DNA of 64,000 bases, taken from the NCBI GenBank assembly GCA_902799355.1, contig CADCAG010000001.1:1-64000 (forward strand), written 5' to 3'. The notes under the pieces are model-generated. The model was not told the DNA's origin, ran no database searches, and saw nothing but the letters and a program-made list of their open reading frames with translations. Origin of the DNA: an uncultured Bacteroidales bacterium (GTDB taxonomy: Bacteria > Bacteroidota > Bacteroidia > Bacteroidales > Bacteroidaceae). Positions within the stretch are counted from its first letter, which is position 1. Every line of letters starts with the position of its first letter. Below are positions 23,758 to 31,539 of the stretch, piece by piece. A program made the position numbers and the translations under genes.

Positions 23758-23926
23758 CCCTTGTATGAGCACTTTATGATATTAATAGATACTTGTGGAG
23801 AAAGATAAAAATTCTTCTTAAGAAACGTATTTATTTATTTTTTTATATGTAACTTTGCAGAATAATAAACTGCTATCATATGAAGATTCCTGCAAAAGTC
23901 TAAAATACTGAATAAATAGTTCTGGC

Positions 23927-23963
23927 TTGTACCGCAATATGGTACAACGTATATGTAAATTTG
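23927..23963 (+). promoter_or_regulatory. Operator-promoter 1 of the WYL module
   Basis: Inverted repeat TTGTACC (23927-23933), 7-nt spacer, GGTACAA (23941-23947); 8 nt later the -7 box TAAATTTG (23956-23963). The operator replaces the -33 element. Same geometry as at 26299-26335. Confidence 0.8.
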
Positions 23964-23990
23964 CAGGCGATAACTAAAAAACAATGAGAT

Positions 23991-25295
23991 ATGGACAATA
24001 ATGAATCTAAAACTTCGGAACTCCTGATGTACGCCAATGCGTACTGTTTCGATGCCACCAATGGCTTTGACATCAATAAAATGATAAAGGGGGCGGCCAA
24101 GGTACTTGACGCAGCCATCATGTGTGCTGAGCACGACCCTGACGAGGAAGAGATTGCAAAGACCACTATGTATATCAAGGGTGGTTCTACACAGGGCATT
24201 GAGACGATTCTCTTGAAGTCTGGTGCGTTTACCATCAACTTGCCCTATCTTGCTTCTCGTACTGATGTTGCCTTGGCATTTGCTCTTATGAGGGAAGCCA
24301 AGAAAATGAAGCCAGACTTGGTTATCTATGATGGCGATGATAAGACATTTACTGACCTCTCAGAAGACAACGAAGTGGATACCTATTACTATCGCCTTGA
24401 CAATATGTCGAAATTAATAGAGCAGCAGGACAATCACATTGGGGTGAATGGTTTGATGCATGAATTCCACATCTACCCAGAATACATCAAAGCTCAAATG
24501 CCGGATGCCGAGCCGCAGGATTGGACGTATAAGGCTTTTGATGATTTTATTGCCATACAGTGGAACTACGAGGACTACGAGATGTTTAGTCGTGCAGAGG
24601 TCGCTGCTCCAAACGGAGAAGAGTTCGTGGGGCGAATACTCAGCAATCATAAAGGTTTTGCTGGCGTCTGTGAGAAGGTCATCCTTTATAATAATAAGGA
24701 GACGAAGATAGTGGATATCGACGACTTCTTCGAGGCAACTAAGGACAATAAGTATGTCAAACGTTTGGACTACGCTCAGTTTGTAATCGACAAAATGCCG
24801 GAGCAAGAATGGCAGAAGTTTTTCGATGGACTGAATGCAGAACTGATAAGATTGCCCAAGACCTATCTGTTGCGTTGGAATCCTACGATCAGTAGCTTTA
24901 AGTTGGAGCATTATCGTCAGGCTATGGCAGACCGTCCTGATGGTTTTGCCTTCGATTGGAGTGTTTATGAATGGGAGGAAGCACACGAAGGCGACCGTTA
25001 TTACATGTTGCGAACGGGTGACGATAAAGCAGGCATCGTATTTCATGGCGTCTTTACCAGCGAACCCTACGAGGGCGAAGACTGGGCTGGTCAGAAGGGC
25101 AAGACCCGCCGCTATATGGATATGGATTGCTATGACTGTGTTCCTGCAGACGAACAGTCGCCTCTTACCATCGAGTTGCTTGAAAAGACAATACCCAATA
25201 TAGACTGGCGTAAAGGCCACTCTGGCATACTTTTATCAGAAGAAGATGCCGAGAAACTGGATGAGTTGTGGGAGAAATTGATGCAAAAAAACTAA
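23991..25295 (+). CDS. Two-domain protein: unknown N-terminal domain plus EVE/PUA-like C-terminal domain
   Basis: 434 aa, no signal peptide. Residues 1-285 form an unrecognised domain (possibly DUF4299-like; NAYCFDATNGFDINKMIKGAAKVLDAAIM, DKTFTDLSEDNEVDTYYYRLDNMSKL). From about residue 288, TYLLRWNPTISSFKLEHYRQ, WEEAHEGDRYYMLRTGDDKAGIVFHGVFTS, a TRRYMDMDCYDCV strand and DWRKGHSGILLSEEDAEKLDELW follow the strand and motif order of EVE-like domains, which bind modified bases in several restriction and RNA systems. First gene after operator-promoter 1 and 35 nt before the WYL regulator. Confidence 0.7.
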   Translation: MDNNESKTSELLMYANAYCFDATNGFDINKMIKGAAKVLDAAIMCAEHDPDEEEIAKTTMYIKGGSTQGIETILLKSGAFTINLPYLASRTDVALAFALMREAKKMKPDLVIYDGDDKTFTDLSEDNEVDTYYYRLDNMSKLIEQQDNHIGVNGLMHEFHIYPEYIKAQMPDAEPQDWTYKAFDDFIAIQWNYEDYEMFSRAEVAAPNGEEFVGRILSNHKGFAGVCEKVILYNNKETKIVDIDDFFEATKDNKYVKRLDYAQFVIDKMPEQEWQKFFDGLNAELIRLPKTYLLRWNPTISSFKLEHYRQAMADRPDGFAFDWSVYEWEEAHEGDRYYMLRTGDDKAGIVFHGVFTSEPYEGEDWAGQKGKTRRYMDMDCYDCVPADEQSPLTIELLEKTIPNIDWRKGHSGILLSEEDAEKLDELWEKLMQKN

Positions 25296-25330
25296 TACCA
25301 GTGAATAAGATGAAATATATTGATTAGCTT

Positions 25331-26281
25331 ATGAAGATACCCACATTATTCAAAGAATATATCTGGCTGATTGAGATCATTCATCAAGCGGGAAAGATTA
25401 CGTTCGCAGAGATTAACGAGAAGTGGCGAAAGAGGGAAGAGAGTGGGGGTGTAGAGTTCGCACGTACGACCTTTAATCGCCATCGCGACGCCATCCTGGA
25501 TATGTTTGGCGTAGTAATAGATTGCGACCGCAAAGACGGCTATCGCTATTTCATCTACAATGAGGAGGTGCTCAATAGCGACAGCGTGGCAAACTGGCTA
25601 TTCTCCACACTGAGTGTAGGGAATATGCTTGATGAGAATGTGGGCGTGCAAGACCGCATCCTCATCGAGAGTGTTCCGTCAGGCAATGCCTATCTGAAAC
25701 GTATCATCAATGCGATGCGCGATAGTCGGCGCATCATGATCACCTATCGCAGGTATGGTGCTGCTGCAGCTAACTCTTTCACCGTAGCACCTTATTGTGT
25801 GAAGTTGTTCAAACGTCGTTGGTATGTGCTGGCTAGGATGGACAGGCCTTCATATAATCAAGAGGATGGAAGAAACTACTCAATGGCAGTTTTCTCACTT
25901 GACCGTATAGAAAACGTAGAGTTGCAGCAGGAGAAATTCGTGATAGATCCCGATTTTGATGCGAATGAATACTTTGGGGAATGCTTTGGCATAGTCGTTG
26001 GCGACGGCACAATGCCTGAACGTATTGTACTCAGAGCATACGGATTGGAGGCATACTATCTGCGCGACCTGCCAATTCACCATACTCAGCGGGAAGTGAA
26101 CGTGACGGAGGAGTACACTGACTTTGAGGTCTATATGCGCCCCACATCAGACTTCAAGGGTCACTTAATGTCGAGGGGCGAATGGTTGCAGGTCATCTCT
26201 CCGAAATGGCTGGCCGAAGATATGCAGAACTGGCTGCAGGCGGCAATAAATAGGTATAAAAACGAAAAAAATGAAGAATAA
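25331..26281 (+). CDS. WYL-domain transcriptional regulator
   Basis: 316 aa. Residues 1-80 form a winged helix (FAEINEKWRKREESGGVEFARTTFNRHRDAILDMFGVVIDCDRKDGYRYFI). Residues 135-205 are the WYL domain (IMITYRRYGAAAANSFTVAPYCVKLFKRRWYVLAR), and 230-310 the C-terminal WCX extension ending RGEWLQVISPKWLAEDMQNWL. WYL regulators often repress defence operons and release on binding a nucleic-acid ligand. It lies between the two operons that share one operator, the natural candidate for their regulator and for autoregulation. Confidence 0.9.
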   Translation: MKIPTLFKEYIWLIEIIHQAGKITFAEINEKWRKREESGGVEFARTTFNRHRDAILDMFGVVIDCDRKDGYRYFIYNEEVLNSDSVANWLFSTLSVGNMLDENVGVQDRILIESVPSGNAYLKRIINAMRDSRRIMITYRRYGAAAANSFTVAPYCVKLFKRRWYVLARMDRPSYNQEDGRNYSMAVFSLDRIENVELQQEKFVIDPDFDANEYFGECFGIVVGDGTMPERIVLRAYGLEAYYLRDLPIHHTQREVNVTEEYTDFEVYMRPTSDFKGHLMSRGEWLQVISPKWLAEDMQNWLQAAINRYKNEKNEE

Positions 26282-26298
26282 TTGATTTTTTCTTCAAG

Positions 26299-26335
26299 TT
26301 GTACCACAATATGGTGCAACATACTTCTAACTTTG
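26299..26335 (+). promoter_or_regulatory. Operator-promoter 2 of the WYL module
   Basis: TTGTACC (26299-26305), spacer ACAATAT, GGTGCAA (26313-26319), then 8 nt and the -7 box TAACTTTG (26328-26335). Only three of the 21 operator-region bases differ at most from copy 1; it drives the HIRAN gene. Confidence 0.8.
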
Positions 26336-26376
26336 CATCGTAAACTTAAAAAGTCTAACTTTAAAACAGCACAGTT

Positions 26377-26745
26377 ATGGAAGCAAAGAAGAAGTTTTTC
26401 ATGGATTGCCACCTGGCAGGTCGTAAGTATCACGATGCAGACGAAGTCTGGGATAAGCTGAAGGTTGGCACAGTGTTGCAACTGCAGCGCGATTTAGATA
26501 ATCGTTACGACAAGGATGCTGTGGCGGTTATGTTTCACAACGAGGAAGACAATGATGACTACTGCATCGGTTATATCCCTCGTGAAGACAACGAGACAAT
26601 AGCCTCGATTCTGGAGATGGGATGGAAAGATATTTTTGAGTGTCGCATCAGCAAAATCACCCCGGATGCACATCCAGAGTGTCAGATTCATCTGACTATC
26701 AAGATAAAAAGAAACAATACAACATCTAATCAACAGTTATGTTAG
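26377..26745 (+). CDS. HIRAN-domain protein
   Basis: 122 aa, a stand-alone HIRAN domain: DCHLAGRKYHDADEVWDKLKVGTVLQLQRDLDNRYDKDAVAVMFHNEEDNDDYCIGYIPREDNETIASILEMG shows the conserved AGxxYH, L-x-R-x-x-x-N-x-Y-D-x-x-A-V and GYIPR. HIRAN domains bind DNA ends or single-stranded 3' ends, often in repair proteins. The start codon follows operator-promoter 2 by about 40 nt. It overlaps the next gene by 7 nt. Confidence 0.9.
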   Translation: MEAKKKFFMDCHLAGRKYHDADEVWDKLKVGTVLQLQRDLDNRYDKDAVAVMFHNEEDNDDYCIGYIPREDNETIASILEMGWKDIFECRISKITPDAHPECQIHLTIKIKRNNTTSNQQLC

Positions 26746-27890
26746 GAGCGATAATTGGAGATATTGTTGGTAGTCGCTGGGAGTTTAATCCTACGAATGA
26801 CTACAACTTCGAACTGTTCTCAGACAAGAATGGTTTTACGGATGATACAATCTGTACCATCGCCGTAGCTGATGCCATCTTGCATGATTCTGATGACTAT
26901 GGCAAATATATCCATGAATGGTGTCGCAAGTATCCTTGCCCGATGGGAGGATATGGTGGTAGGTTCGCCCAATGGGTAAGAAATGACCAACCAGAACCCT
27001 ACGGTAGCTATGGTAATGGGAGTGCTATGAGAGTGAGTGCTGTGGCATGGGCATTTCACAGAAGGGATACCGTTCTTAATGCAGCTAAGAAAACAGCTGA
27101 ATGCACCCACAATCACCCTGAGGGTATCAAAGGCGCACAGACGGTGGCACTTGCTATTTGTAGGGCTCTTCATCTAAGGAGATTGAATCTAAAGGCACGC
27201 GATGTTGTAAGTACTGTGATTGCAGAATGTTTGGATTATTCAGGTTATAGTATTGATATTCACAAGAATGATGTGGAAAACAAGTTTGACGAAACTTGTC
27301 AAGGCACAGTGCCCGTTGCTCTATGGATTATCAGCCAAAGCACAGGCTTTGAAGATGCTATCCGTCGCGCTGTCAGCCTTGGCGCAGATGCAGATACGCT
27401 GGGTGCTATTGTCGGAAGTATAGCAGAGGCCATCTGGGGTATCCCAGAAGAGATAAGAGTATCTGCTCTTTCCTATCTCGACGACAGAATGAAAAAAGTT
27501 CTGTCAAAGTGGAGAAAGAGCGAATTACTGAAAACTATCGATATCAAGACTTTTATTGAGAAGTATATAGACTACTTCCAAACAAAGTTTAATCCTAATT
27601 CATCTTCATATTACGATTTGTTTGATTCGCCATCTTTTCCCGACGAATGTTGGAGCTTAGGGTTTAATATGGATTGTGGACACAGTTTTATTGCTTTATA
27701 TGGTCATGAAGCGTGGCATTCTCATAGGGAACTATCGTCTGTTATAGGCAAAGCTGATAATATAATTATCTTGGGCTCTGCACTTTTCTCTCAATGGAGA
27801 TATTTTAATCATTGGTCATATGGCCATGCTACAGAAGAGGACAAAGAGTGGTTCCTAATCATATTGCGACGTATGCAAGAACTTATATAA
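26739..27890 (+). CDS. ADP-ribosylglycohydrolase with extra C-terminal domain
   Basis: 383 aa. Residues 1-265 are a DraG-like ADP-ribosylglycohydrolase: MLGAIIGDIVGSRWEF, the metal-binding GFTDDTICTIAVADA, NGSAMRVSAVAWAF and SLGADADTLGAIVGSIAEAIWG (DxDT ligands). The last about 115 residues (CWSLGFNMDCGHSFIALYGHEAWHSHRELSSVIGKADNIIILGSALFSQWRYFNHW) are not part of the usual fold and I do not recognise them. The enzyme removes ADP-ribose from proteins or nucleic acids. It overlaps the HIRAN gene, so the pair is one translational unit. Confidence 0.88.
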   Translation: MLGAIIGDIVGSRWEFNPTNDYNFELFSDKNGFTDDTICTIAVADAILHDSDDYGKYIHEWCRKYPCPMGGYGGRFAQWVRNDQPEPYGSYGNGSAMRVSAVAWAFHRRDTVLNAAKKTAECTHNHPEGIKGAQTVALAICRALHLRRLNLKARDVVSTVIAECLDYSGYSIDIHKNDVENKFDETCQGTVPVALWIISQSTGFEDAIRRAVSLGADADTLGAIVGSIAEAIWGIPEEIRVSALSYLDDRMKKVLSKWRKSELLKTIDIKTFIEKYIDYFQTKFNPNSSSYYDLFDSPSFPDECWSLGFNMDCGHSFIALYGHEAWHSHRELSSVIGKADNIIILGSALFSQWRYFNHWSYGHATEEDKEWFLIILRRMQELI

Positions 27891-27903
27891 TAAAGGAACG
27901 AAT

Positions 27904-27996
27904 ATGAAAAAGAAAGATTTACCACAAGGATATGTGCCATCTGTTATGACAGGTACCAGGTACCTGTCATATTTAAGTGTGTCCCCTGCTTTTTAA
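27904..27996 (+). CDS. Short ORF running into REP copy 2
   Basis: 30 codons from ATG at 27904 (MKKKDLPQGYVPSVM) read straight through the palindrome to a TAA. It has a plausible A-rich ribosome site and follows the glycohydrolase by 13 nt. It may be the start of a gene cut by REP insertion, or chance. Confidence 0.25.
   Translation: MKKKDLPQGYVPSVMTGTRYLSYLSVSPAF
27945..27971. repeat. REP palindrome, copy 2
   Basis: Arms ATGACAGGTACC around a central A; exact inverse of copy 1. It lies just upstream of the RAYT transposase promoter, the usual REP position. Confidence 0.9.
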
Positions 27997-28016
27997 CTGT
28001 TTTTCTCTGCCTTTTC

Positions 28017-28048
28017 TTTGCTTGGTAATAGATTATTTCGTAATTTTG
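28017..28048 (+). promoter_or_regulatory. Promoter of the RAYT gene
   Basis: TTTG (28017-28020), 20-nt spacer, TAATTTTG (28041-28048). Confidence 0.8.
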
Positions 28049-28076
28049 TGCCAGCAAAAAAGAGCGAAGGCAGTAT

Positions 28077-29132
28077 ATGGTGGAACTGGGACAATGGCGA
28101 TGGCAGGAGCCGGGGACGGCTTGGCGTGGTGTTGGGGTGTATCATGTCACGCTGACGGTGCCGTCGCGTGAACCGCTGTTTGGTAGATTGGTAATTCCGG
28201 ATGGTGTTCCCTCGAAAGCGCGAATAGAGCGGACGGCTCTGGGTAATGCTGTTGTCGATGAGTTGTACGTGATGTGCAGGCACTATCCTGCTATCCGCAT
28301 TCTGCAATTCTGCTTGATGCCAGACCACCTGCATGCTGTCATCCATGTGACGCAGGTGATGGATACGAGCATTCGCAGCGTTGTTCGTGGATATTGGCAG
28401 GGGGTAAAGAAGCTTGGCAGGGCTTATACTTTGGCGGTTTCTGCCGAATTAAATTCGGCGACAACACACGAAGGGAACGCAGCGACAGCGGGCGAAGGGA
28501 AAGCTGCGACAACGGACGAAGGAACGCAGGGCTATCCTTTTCCGATTTTTACTGAGCGCCCATTCATTCGCCCTTTGTCGCGTCGCGGACAGTTGAATAC
28601 AATGATCAGGTATGTCCAGATGAATCCGCAGCGTTTAGCAACTAAGCGCCTCAAGCCTGGCTATTTCCGTGTGCAGAAGGATATCGAGATTGGTGAAAGG
28701 AAATACGATGGAGTGGGAAATGTGGCAATTCTGATGGGAGAGGGGTTCGACACGGTGCATGTGCGGAGCTGGATGGTAAAGGCTGCGGAAAATGGTGAAG
28801 ACAAAGAGTTGCGCGACTACATGAACAGTCGTGTGCTGTTGGCACGCAAGGGAGCTGTGATGGTCTCGCCTTTCATCTCTCCACAGGAGAAGCGTGTGAT
28901 GCAGGTCTTGTTGCAGGAAAAGCTTCCTTTCATCTTACTCACAGACAATGGCTTCCGGGATTACTACAAGCCCAGTGACGGGCTGTTTGATGCCTGTGCT
29001 GCTGGACGTTTGTTGATACTTAGCCCATGGGCATACGAAGATGGGAAACGGCACATCAGCCGTAGTGAATGCGTGGCTTTGAACGGGATGGCTGAGGAAA
29101 TCTGCAAGAATTTAGATGCTCATGAAAAATAA
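28077..29132 (+). CDS. REP-associated tyrosine transposase (Y1/HUH) with C-terminal Rossmann-like domain
   Basis: 351 aa. YHVTLTVPSREPLFG opens the Y1 fold, CLMPDHLHAVIHV (about 80-90) gives the His-x-His metal site, and MIRYVQMNPQRLATKRLKPG (about 175) the catalytic Tyr with the NP motif. These are hallmarks of RAYTs, which cut and mobilise REP hairpins. An 8-residue threefold repeat (ATTHEGNA-like) lies between them. The last 140 residues (GAVMVSPFISPQEKRVMQVLL..PFILLTDNGF..YKPSDGLFDACAAGRLLILSPW) look like a DprA/LOG-type Rossmann domain, an unusual fusion. REP copy 2 precedes the gene. Confidence 0.85.
   Translation: MVELGQWRWQEPGTAWRGVGVYHVTLTVPSREPLFGRLVIPDGVPSKARIERTALGNAVVDELYVMCRHYPAIRILQFCLMPDHLHAVIHVTQVMDTSIRSVVRGYWQGVKKLGRAYTLAVSAELNSATTHEGNAATAGEGKAATTDEGTQGYPFPIFTERPFIRPLSRRGQLNTMIRYVQMNPQRLATKRLKPGYFRVQKDIEIGERKYDGVGNVAILMGEGFDTVHVRSWMVKAAENGEDKELRDYMNSRVLLARKGAVMVSPFISPQEKRVMQVLLQEKLPFILLTDNGFRDYYKPSDGLFDACAAGRLLILSPWAYEDGKRHISRSECVALNGMAEEICKNLDAHEK
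28458..28529 (+). repeat. Three in-frame 24-bp tandem repeats in the RAYT gene
   Basis: Units 28458-28481, 28482-28505 and 28506-28529 start with GCGACA and contain CGAAGG; they encode ATTHEGNA, ATAGEGKA, ATTDEGTQ. Confidence 0.85.
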
Positions 29133-29169
29133 ATCAGGAATACAGTGCTGAACTAATCATTTTTTTTTG

Positions 29170-29177
29170 TAATTTTG
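29170..29177 (+). promoter_or_regulatory. -7 box of the thioesterase gene
   Basis: TAATTTTG, 35 nt before the ATG; no good -33 element. Confidence 0.55.
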
Positions 29178-29212
29178 CAGCCGATTTCAAAAAAAGAAAT
29201 GTATTCAGAGGA

Positions 29213-29659
29213 ATGACGCAGAAATTAGACAACAACAACAATTTCAGACACGTGCTGCCTATCCAGATTCGATTTAATGATGTGGATAAGTTTGGACACG
29301 TGAACAATACGGTCTATTTTCAGTTCTACGACACGGCAAAGACTGATTATTTTGCTACGGTGTGCAAGGATGTAGATTGGGAACAGGTGGCTATTGTAGT
29401 GGCTAAGATTGACGCAGACTTCGTTGCGCAGATAAAGGCAGGAGATCATATCGCTGCCCGTACACGTACCGTAAGGATTGGTAATAAGAGTTTCCATTTA
29501 GAACAGGACATCATTGATGTGGACACGCAGGAAGTGAAGTGCCGTTGCATGTCTGTGATGGTGCTCTATGATCTTCTCCATCACCAGACGATGACTTTCC
29601 CTGACAGTTGGCGTGAGAGCATCTGCCAGTATGATGGACTATCAGATGGTCGTGAATGA
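29213..29659 (+). CDS. Hotdog-fold acyl-CoA thioesterase
   Basis: 148 aa. PIQIRFNDVDKFGHVNNTVYFQFYDTAKTDYF is the 4-hydroxybenzoyl-CoA thioesterase/YbgC signature, with the catalytic Asp in NDVDKFGHVNN. AIVVAKIDADFVAQIKAGDHI is the central helix-strand of the hotdog fold. It likely hydrolyses acyl-CoA or acyl-ACP in the cytoplasm; the substrate is unknown. Confidence 0.88.
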   Translation: MTQKLDNNNNFRHVLPIQIRFNDVDKFGHVNNTVYFQFYDTAKTDYFATVCKDVDWEQVAIVVAKIDADFVAQIKAGDHIAARTRTVRIGNKSFHLEQDIIDVDTQEVKCRCMSVMVLYDLLHHQTMTFPDSWRESICQYDGLSDGRE

Positions 29660-29719
29660 TACGACGATACGGAAGAGATGGCTTGGAATGTAGTCGTCAG
29701 AAAGAAAAATTAGGGAGTT

Positions 29720-29751
29720 TGTTTGGCGTTTCGCTTAGTTTTTCGTAACTT
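29720..29751 (+). promoter_or_regulatory. Promoter of engB
   Basis: TTTG (29720-29723), 20-nt spacer, TAACTTCG (29744-29751), one mismatch in the -7 box. Confidence 0.7.
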
Positions 29752-29774
29752 CGCAGGCAAAATAGAAGAATAGA

Positions 29775-30380
29775 ATGGAAATCAAACAAGCAGAGTTCTC
29801 GCTGTCAGCACCTATGGTGTCTATGTGTCCAAAGGATACGAAGCCTGAATATGCCTTCATTGGGCGTTCCAATGTGGGCAAATCCAGTCTTATCAATATG
29901 CTGACCAACAATAAAAAGTTAGCCAAGACGTCGTCGACACCAGGAAAGACGTTGCTCATCAACCACTTTATTATCAATAAGGAGTGGTATCTCGTCGACC
30001 TCCCCGGTTATGGCTATGCCAAGCGCTCAAAGAAGGAAGTAGACAAGCTGGACCAGATGATTCGTGGCTACATCCTGCAGCGTGAACAGCTGGTGAATGT
30101 CTTTGTGCTCGTCGACATCCGCCTGGAGCCCCAGAAGATTGACCTGGAGTTCATCGAGTGGCTGGGTGTGTCGAGCGTCCCCTTTGCCATTGTCTTCACC
30201 AAGGCCGACAAGTTGACGCCCAACAAGTGTCGTCAGGCAATGGATGCCTATGGCAAAAAACTGTCAGAAACCTGGGAAGAGTTGCCGCCCATGTTCCTTA
30301 CCTCTGCAGAGAAGAAGGATGGTCGCGACGATGTCCTCAGCTACATTGAGCAGATTAACAAGTCCCTGAAAGAAGGTTGA
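29775..30380 (+). CDS. engB: Ribosome-biogenesis GTPase EngB/YsxC
   Basis: 201 aa. G1 GRSNVGKSS (30-38), SSTPGKT (G2), [12 protein letters not shown] (G3) and FTKADKL (G4) are intact. EngB assists 50S subunit assembly. It has its own promoter; the next gene begins 25 nt downstream and may be read from it. Confidence 0.96.
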   Translation: MEIKQAEFSLSAPMVSMCPKDTKPEYAFIGRSNVGKSSLINMLTNNKKLAKTSSTPGKTLLINHFIINKEWYLVDLPGYGYAKRSKKEVDKLDQMIRGYILQREQLVNVFVLVDIRLEPQKIDLEFIEWLGVSSVPFAIVFTKADKLTPNKCRQAMDAYGKKLSETWEELPPMFLTSAEKKDGRDDVLSYIEQINKSLKEG

Positions 30381-30405
30381 TGTCTAAGTAAACCAATTAA
30401 AACTG

Positions 30406-31485
30406 ATGATAAAGATGAAAAAGTATGTTGTGTGGATGCAGACCACCATTGTTATCTGTGCCCTTTTCCTTGTCTCTTGCAGCAAGGACAATGATGATGT
30501 TCCCGTAGTAAAAAACTATTTCCCATCGTGGAACAAGTGTGAGGCATTGGCAGCCCTGCAGTCGTATGTCGAGGATGTCACCAATCCCGAGTCGCCAAAC
30601 TTCATCAGCGTTGAGGACCGTATTGCCACATTCGACATGGACGGGACCTTCGTTGGTGAACTTTATCCCACCTATTTCGAGTACAATCTGCTGGAATACC
30701 GTGCGCTGGACGATGAAAGCTATAAGGATAAAGCCCCTGATGATGTCAAACAGGCTGCCCAGAACATTCGCGACTTTGTGCGCAACGGTACTGCGTTGCC
30801 AGCCCATTTCGATATGGTTCATGCCTATGCTGCTGCTAAGGCTTATGCAGGGATGACTCTTGCCGAGTTCGACGCCTATGTCAAGACCTATGCTGCTCTT
30901 CCTGCCAATGGTTTCAAGGGTATGACCTATGGTCAGGCTATCTATAAACCTATGGTAGAGGTTTTCGATTATCTGAAGGCCCACGACTTCACCTATTATG
31001 TCGTCTCTGGTTCTGACCGTTTCATTTGCCGAGCACTGGCAGAGTCCATCGGTATTCCTGCCAACAGAGTCATCGGTATGGACGTAAAACTGGCTTCAAA
31101 TAAACAAGGTTTAGAGGCTGGTGTTGACTATACCCTTGGCAAGGATGAGCATCTTGTGCGCACCAGCGAGCTAATCATTAAGAACTTGAAAACCAACAAG
31201 GTACTGCAAATCTCTCAAGAAATAGGTAAAGTGCCTGTATTGTCCTTTGGCAATAGCAGCGGCGACTGCGCCATGCACAACTACTGCCTTAGCAACAGCA
31301 AGCACCGCACGGCAGCCTTTATGCTCGTTGCTGACGACGACCAGCGCGACCATGCCAATCTTACAGAAGCTGCCAAGCGCGAGGCTAAGTGGCGTGAGTC
31401 TGGCTACTACGTCATCTCTATGAAGAATGACTTCCGCACCATTTATGGCAATGGAGTAGAGAAGACCGACTTCCACTTTGAATGA
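30406..31485 (+). CDS. HAD-superfamily phosphatase, lipoprotein
   Basis: 359 aa with lipobox LVSC (Cys25 from Met1). HAD motifs: ATFDMDGTFVGEL (motif I, both Asp), YYVVSGSDRF (motif II), a Lys in the GKDEHLV region and SFGNSSGDCAMHNY (motif IV). This resembles phosphoserine-phosphatase-like secreted acid phosphatases. Being lipidated, it acts on extracytoplasmic phosphate esters, perhaps for phosphate scavenging. Start could be Met1 or Met4. Confidence 0.85.
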   Translation: MIKMKKYVVWMQTTIVICALFLVSCSKDNDDVPVVKNYFPSWNKCEALAALQSYVEDVTNPESPNFISVEDRIATFDMDGTFVGELYPTYFEYNLLEYRALDDESYKDKAPDDVKQAAQNIRDFVRNGTALPAHFDMVHAYAAAKAYAGMTLAEFDAYVKTYAALPANGFKGMTYGQAIYKPMVEVFDYLKAHDFTYYVVSGSDRFICRALAESIGIPANRVIGMDVKLASNKQGLEAGVDYTLGKDEHLVRTSELIIKNLKTNKVLQISQEIGKVPVLSFGNSSGDCAMHNYCLSNSKHRTAAFMLVADDDQRDHANLTEAAKREAKWRESGYYVISMKNDFRTIYGNGVEKTDFHFE

Positions 31486-31539
31486 CACGCGAGAAAGAGA
31501 TATATAAAGTGACAGCAGCGATAGAAAACTGTAAGCGGA

